Assembly: GCA_023399355.1 (NCBI GenBank)
Contig: JAEWQC010000135.1
Span: forward strand, 1-64,000
Direction of reading: 5' to 3'
Source of the DNA: Bacillota bacterium
Lineage (GTDB): Bacteria > Bacillota > Clostridia > Acetivibrionales > DTU013
DNA: 64,000 bases
The notes beneath the pieces were generated by a model, which was not told where the DNA came from, did no database searches, and saw nothing but the letters and a program-made list of their open reading frames with translations. Of this stretch, positions 53,717 through 62,108 are shown piece after piece (positions within the stretch are counted from its first letter, which is position 1; every line of letters starts with the position of its first letter). Made by a program: the position numbers and the translations under genes.

Positions 53717-53875
53717 TTTTTCTACTTACCTTTTTTTAAATTTTTACTGTGTAAAAATTATTTTATCATATTCACATAGATCATCCGTAAATATTAGCTA
53801 TTAGTTAAATTATTTGATGTTTACCCCAGAACTAATGAACAAAACCCATAAATCTACTTTATTCATCTACGGGGT

Positions 53876-54907
53876 TTATATTGTATACATTCGCAGACAC
53901 ATTCCCAAATTTTTCATCGGCGGGCCCGTCCCCTTCAAGGCTGATTCTGCTTGATTCAATTTAAATGAAGTTTCTTTTGGAGTTGTAACCAGTTCTGTCA
54001 CTTTCCTCAAAACTTCATCGGATGAATTCGTTCCCTGTAATGCAAATTCTGTCTGATCCAACTCCAATGCCGCCCCTGTGGAGGTTGTCTCCGTTTCTGT
54101 CTGATCCAATTCCAATGCCGCCCCTGTAGAGGTTGTCTCCGCTTCTGTCTGATCCAATTCCAATGCCGCCCCTGTAAGACCATGCGTTTTTTTTGTTGGT
54201 ATAGTTTCTACACTATATTGAATTTTAATTGTCACATCCCCGTTGCGCCAGCCCATGGCAGGATTCTCGTTCAGATTGCCGGAAAAGCTTATTGAAAATG
54301 AATTATCCTCAGTGCCAGTTTTTAAAGAAGCTATTGGTATAGATACCTGGCTATCACGTTCTTCATCCGTTAAAACAACAGGTGGGATATCGTCCCGTCC
54401 AAAATTTATAACCAGGTAGATAGCTTTCAAATCTGATTTGCTTTCCATATCAAATGGCCGCGTCAATGCTTTAAAATCCTTTTTATTGGCAAAAATAACC
54501 TTCATGTCGGTAAAAGTAAATTGAACATCTGTACTACCCAGGTTTTCAATTTTGTATATATCTGAATATATTTGTCCCTTTCCATTTAATTCATAAGGGT
54601 CAATTGTAATGGAAACCGTTAACGGCAGGACAACATCCAACAAATCAGAATCATATTCTATGGCACTTTCGCTTGTGCTCCCGCTTATGGCACTTTCACT
54701 TGTGCCCTCGCTTATGGCACTTTCGCTTGTGCTCCCGCTTATGGCACTTTCGCTTGTGCCCTCGCTTATGGCACTTTCACTTGTGTTTTTATCTATAGAA
54801 CCGGCACTTTCTGCCACGTAGGTTTCTTCTGCAAGGGTGGGTAAAGCTGAAAACAAAAAAAAGATTGAGATCATAGCTATACTCAATACTTTTAAACTCT
54901 TTTTCAT
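53876..54907 (-). CDS. Secreted repeat protein
   Basis: A 343-residue exported protein with a signal peptide (VLSIAMISIFFLFSALPTLA). Residues 43-82 are five 9-residue repeats (SESAISEGT and SESAISGST alternating). A beta-rich domain follows (VVLPLTVSITIDPYELNGKG), resembling that of the Big_2 protein at 48673. The C-terminal part has three 16-residue repeats (TGAALELDQTEAETTS). No anchor motif is visible. GGGGGAGGG precedes the ATG. Function unknown; a fibre or matrix component is one option. Confidence 0.83.
   Translation of the reverse strand: MKKSLKVLSIAMISIFFLFSALPTLAEETYVAESAGSIDKNTSESAISEGTSESAISGSTSESAISEGTSESAISGSTSESAIEYDSDLLDVVLPLTVSITIDPYELNGKGQIYSDIYKIENLGSTDVQFTFTDMKVIFANKKDFKALTRPFDMESKSDLKAIYLVINFGRDDIPPVVLTDEERDSQVSIPIASLKTGTEDNSFSISFSGNLNENPAMGWRNGDVTIKIQYSVETIPTKKTHGLTGAALELDQTEAETTSTGAALELDQTETETTSTGAALELDQTEFALQGTNSSDEVLRKVTELVTTPKETSFKLNQAESALKGTGPPMKNLGMCLRMYTI
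54043..54177 (-). repeat. Three 48-base coding repeats
   Basis: Three near-identical copies encode TGAALELDQTE followed by AETTS, TETTS or a diverged end. They lie in the 3' half of the secreted repeat protein gene. Confidence 0.8.
54660..54794 (-). repeat. Five 27-base coding tandem repeats
   Basis: ATGGCACTTTCGCTTGTGCT-type units start at 54660, 54687, 54714, 54741 and 54768. Two variants alternate, encoding GST- and EGT-ending 9-mers. Confidence 0.9.
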
Positions 54908-55046
54908 TTTACCCTCCCCCTTGTTTTTTCATTATGCGCTCCGACAAGCCTTTCGCACCTATTATAACGTAACCCTATCTAGATTTATATAAAGTTAGCA
55001 ATCTATAGCCTTTTGCACCTTACCTACTTGAAAGCATCAAGATAAG

Positions 55047-55763
55047 CTAGATTCCCAGTATCTGCCGACTTTCAATAGCTTCATACAACGCACGGAAGAT
55101 ATAGTAGTCAGCAGGGGCCGTAATTTTTATGTTGTTGGGCGGGCTATTTATTATGTGCATCTCTATTCCATAGAGACCAAGCAAATGAGAGGAATCTATT
55201 GTCAGCAATCCATCCCTTCTTGACCGTTGATATAAATCCCATATCATCCCATAGTAGAACGACTGGGGGGCTTTTGCCGTATACATATTGCTGCGATTTG
55301 GAACAGCATCAACAAATTCACCGTTTTTGCTGCTTAGTATGCTTTCTGTTGCCGGTTCTGCCGTAATTGCCGTGCCGCATTCCTTAACCATGGCGATGTT
55401 TGCTGAAATCAGATCCTCTGTAATCAATGGCCTCACCCCATCATGAATTAAAACAATATCCTCTGCTTTACAGACGTTTTCCAAAGCTTTCAGTCCATTA
55501 TATATGGATTCATGGCCGGTTTTGCCTCCCGGTACTATCTGTGTTACCTTTTTGATATCATAATGTTCCAGAAGTCTTTTTAGTTCATTAATCCAGCTTT
55601 CAAGACAAACAACAACAATGTTGTCAATTTCCTTATGATTCTCAAAGTGATCCAATGTATACGAAATGATTGGTTTTCCGTGGAGTTCAAGAAACTGTTT
55701 TGGTTTGGAACGGGTATTCATTCTTTGCCCTGTCCCTCCTGCAAATATAAGGGCTGTATTCAT
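55047..55763 (-). CDS. IspD/TarI-like cytidylyltransferase
   Basis: A 238-residue CTP-dependent transferase. The nucleotide loop is FAGGTGQRMNTRSKPKQFLEL. VLIHDGVRPLI is the metal and substrate strand, and ITAEPATESI, FVDAVPNRSNMYTAKAPQSF and ITAPADY are family motifs. IspD makes CDP-methylerythritol; TarI makes CDP-ribitol. With surface-glycan genes all around and a flagellar-type promoter, a polyol or glycan role seems more likely than isoprenoid synthesis. A damaged partial copy lies at 48.2 kb. Confidence 0.86.
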   Translation of the reverse strand: MNTALIFAGGTGQRMNTRSKPKQFLELHGKPIISYTLDHFENHKEIDNIVVVCLESWINELKRLLEHYDIKKVTQIVPGGKTGHESIYNGLKALENVCKAEDIVLIHDGVRPLITEDLISANIAMVKECGTAITAEPATESILSSKNGEFVDAVPNRSNMYTAKAPQSFYYGMIWDLYQRSRRDGLLTIDSSHLLGLYGIEMHIINSPPNNIKITAPADYYIFRALYEAIESRQILGI

Positions 55764-55815
55764 ATCGTTCCTCCTGCTTCAGTATTCTAGCTATGGCAAA
55801 AAAACCTCCATTAAT

Positions 55816-55842
55816 AATATCGAACTAAAATGATAAAACTTA
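55816..55842 (-). promoter_or_regulatory. Sigma-28 (SigD)-like promoter of the IspD/TarI-like gene
   Basis: Minus strand TAAG (55842-55839), 15 bases, TCGATATT (55823-55816): one change from the SigD -10 box. It overlaps a possible vegetative promoter, TTGACA (55858-55853), 17 bases, TATCAT (55835-55830). It lies about 55 bases before the start codon. Confidence 0.6.
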
Positions 55843-56057
55843 ACTCTTTATTTGTCAAAAACAATCATTGGAAGATAAGTTTAATCTTGCATCAAGTTAA
55901 TCCTTCCCACAGAGATTCTGCCATAAATAGTACTAAAGATCTATGGTTTTCCAATACAATCCATGTTATAATGATGTTGGGATTTTATAATTCTATTTGA
56001 TTGGTTTTGTCGAAGAACGCCGTAAGGAGTACAAACGTTGAAAGAAGGAGGATTGCG

Positions 56058-56996
56058 TTGACAAACAGCATTTATGGAATCAACAGCATAAATGGTGCAA
56101 GCAGCATCAATAGCATTTATGGTGTCAACAGCTATAAAAACTATCTGTTGAGCATTGCGAGCCGTCAGGCAAATCAGGTTTCAAGTCTTCTGAACGCCGC
56201 CGTTACAAATGCCGGGCTCTCAAGCGGTACCCAGTCGGAATCCTCTTATCTGAGTCAGTTAAACCAGTCCATTTATTCTGCGTATTTGGCAAAATCCACG
56301 TTTTCATTGAACAACAAGATTGCTGTAACCAATGATAGTAAGGTAATATCAGCTACAGCTCAATGGAATGCTTCAGAGAAGTCCTACTCGATGAAGGTCT
56401 CAAACCTGGCAGCTGTACAGGTCAATACGGGATCCTCCTTTGCTGCAAATGATAAATCGGTTATCGGAGCGGGCATGAATCTTTTTAAAATTAAGAGTGG
56501 AACTACTGAGAGAAACATTTCACTTGTGATCAACAGCACTGATACAAATAAGACGGCTTTTGCAAAACTTGCATCCGCCATCAACAAATCGGATGCCGGC
56601 GTGAAAGCCAGCGTTGCAACCGGCTCGGACAACCGCCTCTATTTTTCGCTTGAATCTTCCAAAACAGGATCAAAGAACGCCTTCTCATTGACTGATCTGC
56701 AAGGAAATGCAATTTCTGCAACAGGCACCGGAACTGTGAAGAATAAAGCACAGGACGCAGTTTATTCAATAGATGGCAAGCAGGTTGTTTCTTCTTCAAA
56801 TACAATAAACCTCGATAACGGCAAGGTTCTGGCTACGCTTAAAAAAGCCGGTGACACCGAAGTCTCACTGAATGTCGTTTCGGATACGGAAAACAGCAGT
56901 TTGCCGGATTACTACACCTATATCAACGAAATGCTCTCTTCCGGAAATTACGGTTCAAATTTGATCAGAGGATCCATGGTTGATATGCTTCTATAA
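56058..56996 (+). CDS. Small flagellin_IN/FliD-like protein
   Basis: A 312-residue protein starting at TTG after AAGGAGGA. Its N-terminus is a repeat of SIYGINSINGASS and SINSIYGVNSY. The body carries a flagellin-IN type unit (MKVSNLAAVQVNTGSSFAAN, then ISLVINSTDTNKTAFAKLAS and VKASVATGSDNRLYFSLE), as found in FliD and hook-associated proteins. It is much shorter than FliD and lacks its C-terminal coiled coil. It is convergent with the FliD operon and may be a secreted flagellar cap-like or adhesive subunit. Confidence 0.72.
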   Translation: MTNSIYGINSINGASSINSIYGVNSYKNYLLSIASRQANQVSSLLNAAVTNAGLSSGTQSESSYLSQLNQSIYSAYLAKSTFSLNNKIAVTNDSKVISATAQWNASEKSYSMKVSNLAAVQVNTGSSFAANDKSVIGAGMNLFKIKSGTTERNISLVINSTDTNKTAFAKLASAINKSDAGVKASVATGSDNRLYFSLESSKTGSKNAFSLTDLQGNAISATGTGTVKNKAQDAVYSIDGKQVVSSSNTINLDNGKVLATLKKAGDTEVSLNVVSDTENSSLPDYYTYINEMLSSGNYGSNLIRGSMVDMLL

Positions 56997-57482
56997 TTAT
57001 TTCTTTTTATCAACAAAATAGGAGGGTAAACTGACAGGCCCGGGTGAATAGGCTTTGTTAACTTTTTTCCCCTGGTTTATCTTTTTAATTTCTCCGCCAA
57101 GCTCATTCAGAAGTTCTTTGCTTTTGCTGCTGTTCAGCTTCTCTATCTCACTTATTTTTTTTATCAACCCCAGTATCTCGGTGGTAATCCCCTTTAATTG
57201 AGCTGCTGCAGGATATGTTGAAACATCAAGCTCCTCCAGGCTGTTCACTCCGGCTGTTGATTTAAGCCTTCCCATATATACGCTGAATTCTTCGTCCAGC
57301 TTATCGATCGCATCAATCCTTATTTGCTTCTCATCAATCAACTTCTGCAGAACAGGCAGAGTATCCGATTTGATAACGCCCGCCTGAGCTTGTGTCAGAT
57401 CGGACATTTCTATCAGAAGCTTCTGCTTGTTCTTTAGGTTCTCAATCATTCTATCAAAATATTTCTCTATCGAAGTATTCAT
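56997..57482 (-). CDS. FlgN/FliT-like flagellar export chaperone
   Basis: A 161-residue, mainly helical cytoplasmic protein (FDRMIENLKNKQKLLIEMSD, LQKLIDEKQIRIDAIDKLDE). Length, helix content and position just after fliS suggest a FlgN- or FliT-type chaperone for hook-associated proteins. The C-terminal tail is Pro/Lys-rich. Sequence similarity in this class is weak, so the call rests largely on context. The end abuts the convergent gene at 56996. AAGGAGCTT ribosome site. Confidence 0.7.
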   Translation of the reverse strand: MNTSIEKYFDRMIENLKNKQKLLIEMSDLTQAQAGVIKSDTLPVLQKLIDEKQIRIDAIDKLDEEFSVYMGRLKSTAGVNSLEELDVSTYPAAAQLKGITTEILGLIKKISEIEKLNSSKSKELLNELGGEIKKINQGKKVNKAYSPGPVSLPSYFVDKKK

Positions 57483-57490
57483 AAGCTCCT

Positions 57491-57892
57491 TTATTTAGCG
57501 ATTTGCTCCAGTTTGGGCTGCTGTTTGGCAATCTTCATTGCCTGGGCCCAGGTGTCACGCAAGTCCCTGGCAAGTCCGAGGATTTCTTCCAGTATTTCCG
57601 CATCTTTTTGCATGTTGGCCTCAACCAGTCTCCGATGCATGTATTCATACAACATAGCCAGTCCGGCGGATAATTCATATTGCATATCCAGGGTGGCCTG
57701 GAATTCTGTAATAATGTCTTCTGCTCTGACTATACTTTCGTGAGCTTTTTGGACATCCTTGTCCTCTATTGCTTTCTGGGCCTGCATGATGAATCTGACC
57801 AATCCGTTGAAAAGCATCAGTGTCAGTTCCTCAGGGCTTGCAGTAAAGATTGAGCTTTCTTTATAGGTATTGTGTGCTTGTGCCGTTACCAT
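57491..57892 (-). CDS. fliS: Flagellar export chaperone FliS
   Basis: A 133-residue helical chaperone that binds flagellin in the cytoplasm and delivers it to the export apparatus. NTYKESSIFTASPEELTLMLFNGLVRFIMQA is split over the classic FliS N-terminal region, seen here as TASPEELTLMLFNGLVRF and LSAGLAMLYEYMHRRLVEAN. It lies between fliD and the FlgN/FliT-like gene. AGAGGAG site. Confidence 0.93.
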   Translation of the reverse strand: MVTAQAHNTYKESSIFTASPEELTLMLFNGLVRFIMQAQKAIEDKDVQKAHESIVRAEDIITEFQATLDMQYELSAGLAMLYEYMHRRLVEANMQKDAEILEEILGLARDLRDTWAQAMKIAKQQPKLEQIAK

Positions 57893-57942
57893 ATATTCTC
57901 CTCTTAACGCTATACTTGGCTAACTATTTCATTATGACTTGT

Positions 57943-60153
57943 TTATTGGAATTGCTGTGTAAGCCAGCTGCTCTGCGAATTCATATTGTTAATAAGAGTC
58001 TCTAATTGCGCGAACTGGGAATAATAGCTGTTCTCCTTATCAGACAACTGCTGATTCAATTTATCGATCTTATCATCATAGTCCGTTATCTGATTATAAA
58101 GAGTATTATTATACAGAGACCTGTCTCCTGTCATCCCTGCCTTTTCAAGCAGAGCTCCCCTTTGTCCATTTATAGTCGTGGTTCGGATATTATCCTGAAG
58201 AATGTCCGATAGTCTGTTGATAAGTCCTGATTCCTCGAAACGCTCCGATCTCTTTGCCGAATCCGCAGCTGCTTCATTATAGCTGACATCCGAAGTATTG
58301 GTAAATAAGGAAATGACCTGGTCGGGATTCTCAGTTAATGCATTTTTCAACTTTTCGTCGTCGATGTAAAGTTTTCCTTTATCCATCCATGAACTTGACT
58401 TGATCCCTATGGACGAAAGGGTCACTCCCGAACTTCCGGCAGCTTTCATCAATGCATTCCGCATATTCGTCGCAATAGACCTGAGTGTTGTATCGCTTGC
58501 GAGCAATCCGCTCTTTGCTTTGGCTTCCCAATCTTTGATCTGATCCTCTGTCATGGCTTCTTTCTGTGTATCGGTAAGCGGTTCATAATCATAATTGCGT
58601 TCTTCCGAGATCATTGTGTTTATTTGATCAAGAAGATCGTTATATTTGGTAACAAAGCCCTTGATCATATCAACTGCCTTACTCGGGTCGGAACTGACCG
58701 AAAGTGTAGTCGCAGCTGCATTGTCTTTCTTGAGATTAATGGTTATGCCGCCGATACTGATGCTGTTGGTTGAACGTGTCACAACCTGATCGCCATTTGT
58801 GCCGTCATTGAATGTCAGGCTTGCATCACGGCCCGCTGCACCGGACGCAGTAAGTGAAAGAGCTCCCAGAAGCCCCCCGTCGGTTTCAGTTGCAGTGATC
58901 GTAGATGTTACGCCTGTTGTCTTTGTTTCAAGCAAGAACTTGTTGTTTGTGCTGTCATAACTCATCCTGACATTTGCAGCGGCATTGGAATTTACAGCTG
59001 TTATGATGTTATTCAAAGAGGTTGTCCGGGAATTGAAGTGGAAACTCTGACCGTTTATTTCAAAGTTTATGTCATTATCGGCACCGTTTACGGAAAGGGG
59101 CACGGCAAAATTGTCGCGTATATCGTAAATATTCGCATTCATATTAATTTTATTTGAAAGATTAGTACCGGACAATCCCAACGCAGAAAGTCCTTTGCTG
59201 TTGGCTGCCGATGCAGAAAGTGCCGTTTTCGCATCAACACTTTCAAGCACAATTGCGTTATTTACATTTTTAACTTTTATCTTTCCTGAACCGAATCCAT
59301 TCGAACTGTCATCCACCAATCCCTGTATGGCAGAAACAACGGCATCCGTGTTGGCATAGGCAGTACCTGCGGGCAGTTCGAATTCTTTTGTTGTTGATCC
59401 AAGGGTTATTTTAAATCTGTTGTTGGTTAACGAAGTTGTCAGACCGGAACTCAAGTCTTTCCCGAAGATTGCATTATAGCCTCCATTAACCGTATCAGCA
59501 AGGGAGAGCGTGTTCGTGTTGTTGGTTGCAAAAGTAAGCTTATCCGTATTCGTGCCTACGGTAATCTTGCCGCTGCCGAATGCAGTATCAATTTTGCTCT
59601 GTATGTCATTTCTCAAGTCAGCCAGGTTTGCAGGATGATCTTTTATTGTAATTTGCTTTGTTGTCCCGTTAAATGTCACCTGGATTTTATTATTGTCAGC
59701 ATCGGAACTAATCGCATTAATATCCGCTGTAGTCAAAGACCTCCCTGTAATTCCGCCTGCAGCATCCGTTCCGGTTACTTTAGCAGTCAATGCGGTCACA
59801 ACATTACTTATAGTGTAATCGCCGACTTTTGCCCCGGAGCCTGCTGAAGCAGAATAATATGCGGAAGTGTCCGTCCCGTCGTATTTGACCGCAAATGCGC
59901 TGTATGCGGAAGCGCTTCTCATATCCGATGTCGATTTCAGGGAATTGAAATAATCGTTGTTAAACCCCTGGAGCGCACTGGTTATGGATCTGTATTTCTC
60001 CTGCTTCCAAAGCAATACCTGCCTGGATTGGGATACCTTGTCCACTTTAGCTTGTTCAACCTGCATCAGGGATTTAACCATTCCGTCAACATCCAGTCCT
60101 GATAAACCGGTCATTCTTGTAATATTGTTATATGCCGAACTAATATTGCTCAT
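57943..60153 (-). CDS. fliD: Flagellar hook-associated protein 2 (filament cap)
   Basis: A 736-residue cap protein secreted by the flagellar apparatus. The N-terminus MTGLSGLDVDGMVKSLMQVEQAK is the HAP2 start, and residues 640-730 are the C-terminal coiled coil (YDDKIDKLNQQLSDKENSYY, FAQLETLINNMNSQSSWL). The central region holds repeated flagellin-IN type and beta-rich domains, making it longer than the usual 450-500 residues. AAGGTGAT precedes the ATG. Its operon runs flaG, fliD, fliS, FlgN-like. Confidence 0.94.
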   Translation of the reverse strand: MSNISSAYNNITRMTGLSGLDVDGMVKSLMQVEQAKVDKVSQSRQVLLWKQEKYRSITSALQGFNNDYFNSLKSTSDMRSASAYSAFAVKYDGTDTSAYYSASAGSGAKVGDYTISNVVTALTAKVTGTDAAGGITGRSLTTADINAISSDADNNKIQVTFNGTTKQITIKDHPANLADLRNDIQSKIDTAFGSGKITVGTNTDKLTFATNNTNTLSLADTVNGGYNAIFGKDLSSGLTTSLTNNRFKITLGSTTKEFELPAGTAYANTDAVVSAIQGLVDDSSNGFGSGKIKVKNVNNAIVLESVDAKTALSASAANSKGLSALGLSGTNLSNKINMNANIYDIRDNFAVPLSVNGADNDINFEINGQSFHFNSRTTSLNNIITAVNSNAAANVRMSYDSTNNKFLLETKTTGVTSTITATETDGGLLGALSLTASGAAGRDASLTFNDGTNGDQVVTRSTNSISIGGITINLKKDNAAATTLSVSSDPSKAVDMIKGFVTKYNDLLDQINTMISEERNYDYEPLTDTQKEAMTEDQIKDWEAKAKSGLLASDTTLRSIATNMRNALMKAAGSSGVTLSSIGIKSSSWMDKGKLYIDDEKLKNALTENPDQVISLFTNTSDVSYNEAAADSAKRSERFEESGLINRLSDILQDNIRTTTINGQRGALLEKAGMTGDRSLYNNTLYNQITDYDDKIDKLNQQLSDKENSYYSQFAQLETLINNMNSQSSWLTQQFQ

Positions 60154-60157
60154 TCAA

Positions 60158-60541
60158 TCACCTTCTCTCATCAACAATAAGTCCCGCCATCTCCAGCATG
60201 TTTGCAACCATATCAAGTATTTTCTTTGGCGGCACTTCCCTTATGACCTCTCCTGTATCATTATCAATCACCTTAACCATAATCTCATGCGTCTTTTCAT
60301 GCACTGAAATCGCTACCCGCCTGTTCGTACCTTCAAGAAGCTTGTTCATCTTGCCTGCAGCTTCAGAGACCGCTTTTTCATCAACAGGTTTATCCGATTT
60401 ATCCGTGCCAGTCCGCTGCTGGGGCTGATTATCCGACGCATTTGTCTTTTGTGGGATGGGCGGAAAGCCATTTGCCGGTCCTTGATTCCCCGTGCTGCTT
60501 TGTATGGCAGCCGCATTGGCATCCATGCCTGAAATTCTCAT
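60158..60541 (-). CDS. flaG: FlaG-family flagellar protein
   Basis: A 127-residue protein starting at the ATG at 60541 after GGAGGGATT; the frame opens at 60589. A Ser/Gln/Pro-rich N-terminal half is followed by the FlaG domain: NRRVAISVHEKTHEIMVKVI then DTGEVIREVPPKKILDMVAN. FlaG proteins influence filament length in several bacteria. It is the first gene of the fliD operon, four bases upstream of fliD. Confidence 0.9.
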   Translation of the reverse strand: MRISGMDANAAAIQSSTGNQGPANGFPPIPQKTNASDNQPQQRTGTDKSDKPVDEKAVSEAAGKMNKLLEGTNRRVAISVHEKTHEIMVKVIDNDTGEVIREVPPKKILDMVANMLEMAGLIVDERR

Positions 60542-60611
60542 ATCAATCCCTCCATGAATTGCAATCCTTTGTTTACAAATACATAACAATAAAACAATTC
60601 TTCCTGAATAC

Positions 60612-60640
60612 TATATCGGTAGGTAACGTAATTTGATTTA
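60612..60640 (-). promoter_or_regulatory. Sigma-28 (SigD)-like promoter of the flaG-fliD-fliS operon
   Basis: Minus strand CCGATATA (60619-60612) is an exact SigD -10 box about 70 bases before flaG. TAAA (60640-60637) lies 17 bases upstream, slightly beyond the usual 14-16. Confidence 0.55.
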
Positions 60641-60660
60641 TATGTTTTTACCGGCAAGTC

Positions 60661-61968
60661 TCAAAGAGTCTCTATGTTTTGACGGCTTTTTACGTCTTTC
60701 ATTGCATTCTTCGTATCAAAAATAAATCGTGATTTTTGCTGGATGAAATCGTAGTCATAAATCGTATGCATGGTAGTAATAATAACAAGATCGGCTGCTG
60801 AAAGTACTGCTTCCGTCAACTCGGCTGAAGTATAGTTCCTGCCTTTGAAGCTGAATTCCGGTACAAACGGATCATTATATTTCAGGTCCGCCCCATTAAG
60901 GACAAGATTGTTAATGACTTCAAGTGCCGGGGATTCCCTGACGTCATCGATGTCCTGCTTGTAAGCCGCCCCCAGCACCAATATTTTTGATCCCCGGAGC
61001 GGTTTGCCATACCGGTTGAGGATCTTCATCGAGCGCTCCAGTACAAACTCGGGCATATAGTTGTTGATTTCCCCGGCTGTTTCGATAAGTCTCGTATGAT
61101 AGCCATACTCTCTTGCTTTCCATGTCAGATAGAACGGGTCGACAGCTATGCAGTGGCCGCCGACACCAGGTCCCGGGTAAAAGGGCATAAACCCGTAAGG
61201 TTTTGTCTTTGCCGCTTCAATGACCTCCCACATATCGATACCCATCTTTTCACAGATGATGGCCATTTCATTTGCCAAGGCTATATTTACATTTCTGAAA
61301 GCATTTTCATGGATTTTTTCCATTTCAGCAACCTTTGGAGAGGAGGCTCTGAAGACTTCACTGTCCAGTACATTATTATATAAGGCCGCCGCAATCTCAG
61401 TGCAATCCGGTGTCACACCGCCGACCACCTTTGGCGTGTTTTTAGTTTTGTACAGCTTGTTACCGGGGTCGACACGTTCGGGTGAAAAAGCCAGGTAGAA
61501 GTCTGAGCCGCATTTCAGCCCGGTTTCTTCAAGGATTGGCATCACGACTTCTTCAGTCGTTCCGGGGTAAGTGGTGCTCTCAAGCACCACAAGCATATCT
61601 CTGTGCAGGTATTGTGCGATTTCTTCGGCGGAATTAACTACATACGATATGTCAGGTTGGAAGTACTTGTCCAATGGGGTGGGGACACATATAGCGATGC
61701 AGTCGATTTCAGAAATAAAGCTATAATCATTTGTCGCTTTAAGCCCGCCTTTATTCACAAGACTCTTTAAATCGCTGGGAACAATATCCCCTATGTAATT
61801 TTTACCTTCATTAACCATCTTCACTTTCGGTTCCTGAACATCAAAGCCGATCACCCTGTACCCGGCCTTCGCTTTTTCAACAGCCAGGGGAAGGCCTACA
61901 TAACCCAGACCGACTACACCTACAACGGCAGATTTGTCATTTATCTTGCGAAGCAATGTTTCTTTCAA
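60661..61968 (-). CDS. wbpA: UDP-N-acetyl-hexosamine 6-dehydrogenase (WbpA-like)
   Basis: A 435-residue NAD-dependent enzyme that oxidises C6 of a UDP-N-acetylhexosamine in two steps to the uronic acid. The Rossmann start is VVGLGYVGLPLAVEKAKAG. The active-site Cys is in GPGVGGHCIAVDPFYL. GAAYKQDIDDVRESPA is the C-terminal domain hallmark. Start is TTG, 7 bases after GAGGGGG. Because wbpB, wbpD and wbpE-like genes follow divergently, the substrate is likely UDP-GlcNAc. UDP-ManNAc dehydrogenase (WecC type) is the alternative. Confidence 0.9.
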   Translation of the reverse strand: MKETLLRKINDKSAVVGVVGLGYVGLPLAVEKAKAGYRVIGFDVQEPKVKMVNEGKNYIGDIVPSDLKSLVNKGGLKATNDYSFISEIDCIAICVPTPLDKYFQPDISYVVNSAEEIAQYLHRDMLVVLESTTYPGTTEEVVMPILEETGLKCGSDFYLAFSPERVDPGNKLYKTKNTPKVVGGVTPDCTEIAAALYNNVLDSEVFRASSPKVAEMEKIHENAFRNVNIALANEMAIICEKMGIDMWEVIEAAKTKPYGFMPFYPGPGVGGHCIAVDPFYLTWKAREYGYHTRLIETAGEINNYMPEFVLERSMKILNRYGKPLRGSKILVLGAAYKQDIDDVRESPALEVINNLVLNGADLKYNDPFVPEFSFKGRNYTSAELTEAVLSAADLVIITTMHTIYDYDFIQQKSRFIFDTKNAMKDVKSRQNIETL

Positions 61969-62108
61969 AGGTATGCCCCCTCATTCATCATTCCATTTCA
62001 ATTACGATATATTATTTATCGTCAGGATGTCCGTTTGGCCTTACAAACATTAATTGTTATTCCGGAATTGCCGATAACTAAAAAAGACAACGAAATGGGG
62101 GCGCTTAT

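Noticed and set aside
54660..54794. CRISPR array
   Set aside because: The repeats are contiguous, in frame, code for protein and have no spacers.
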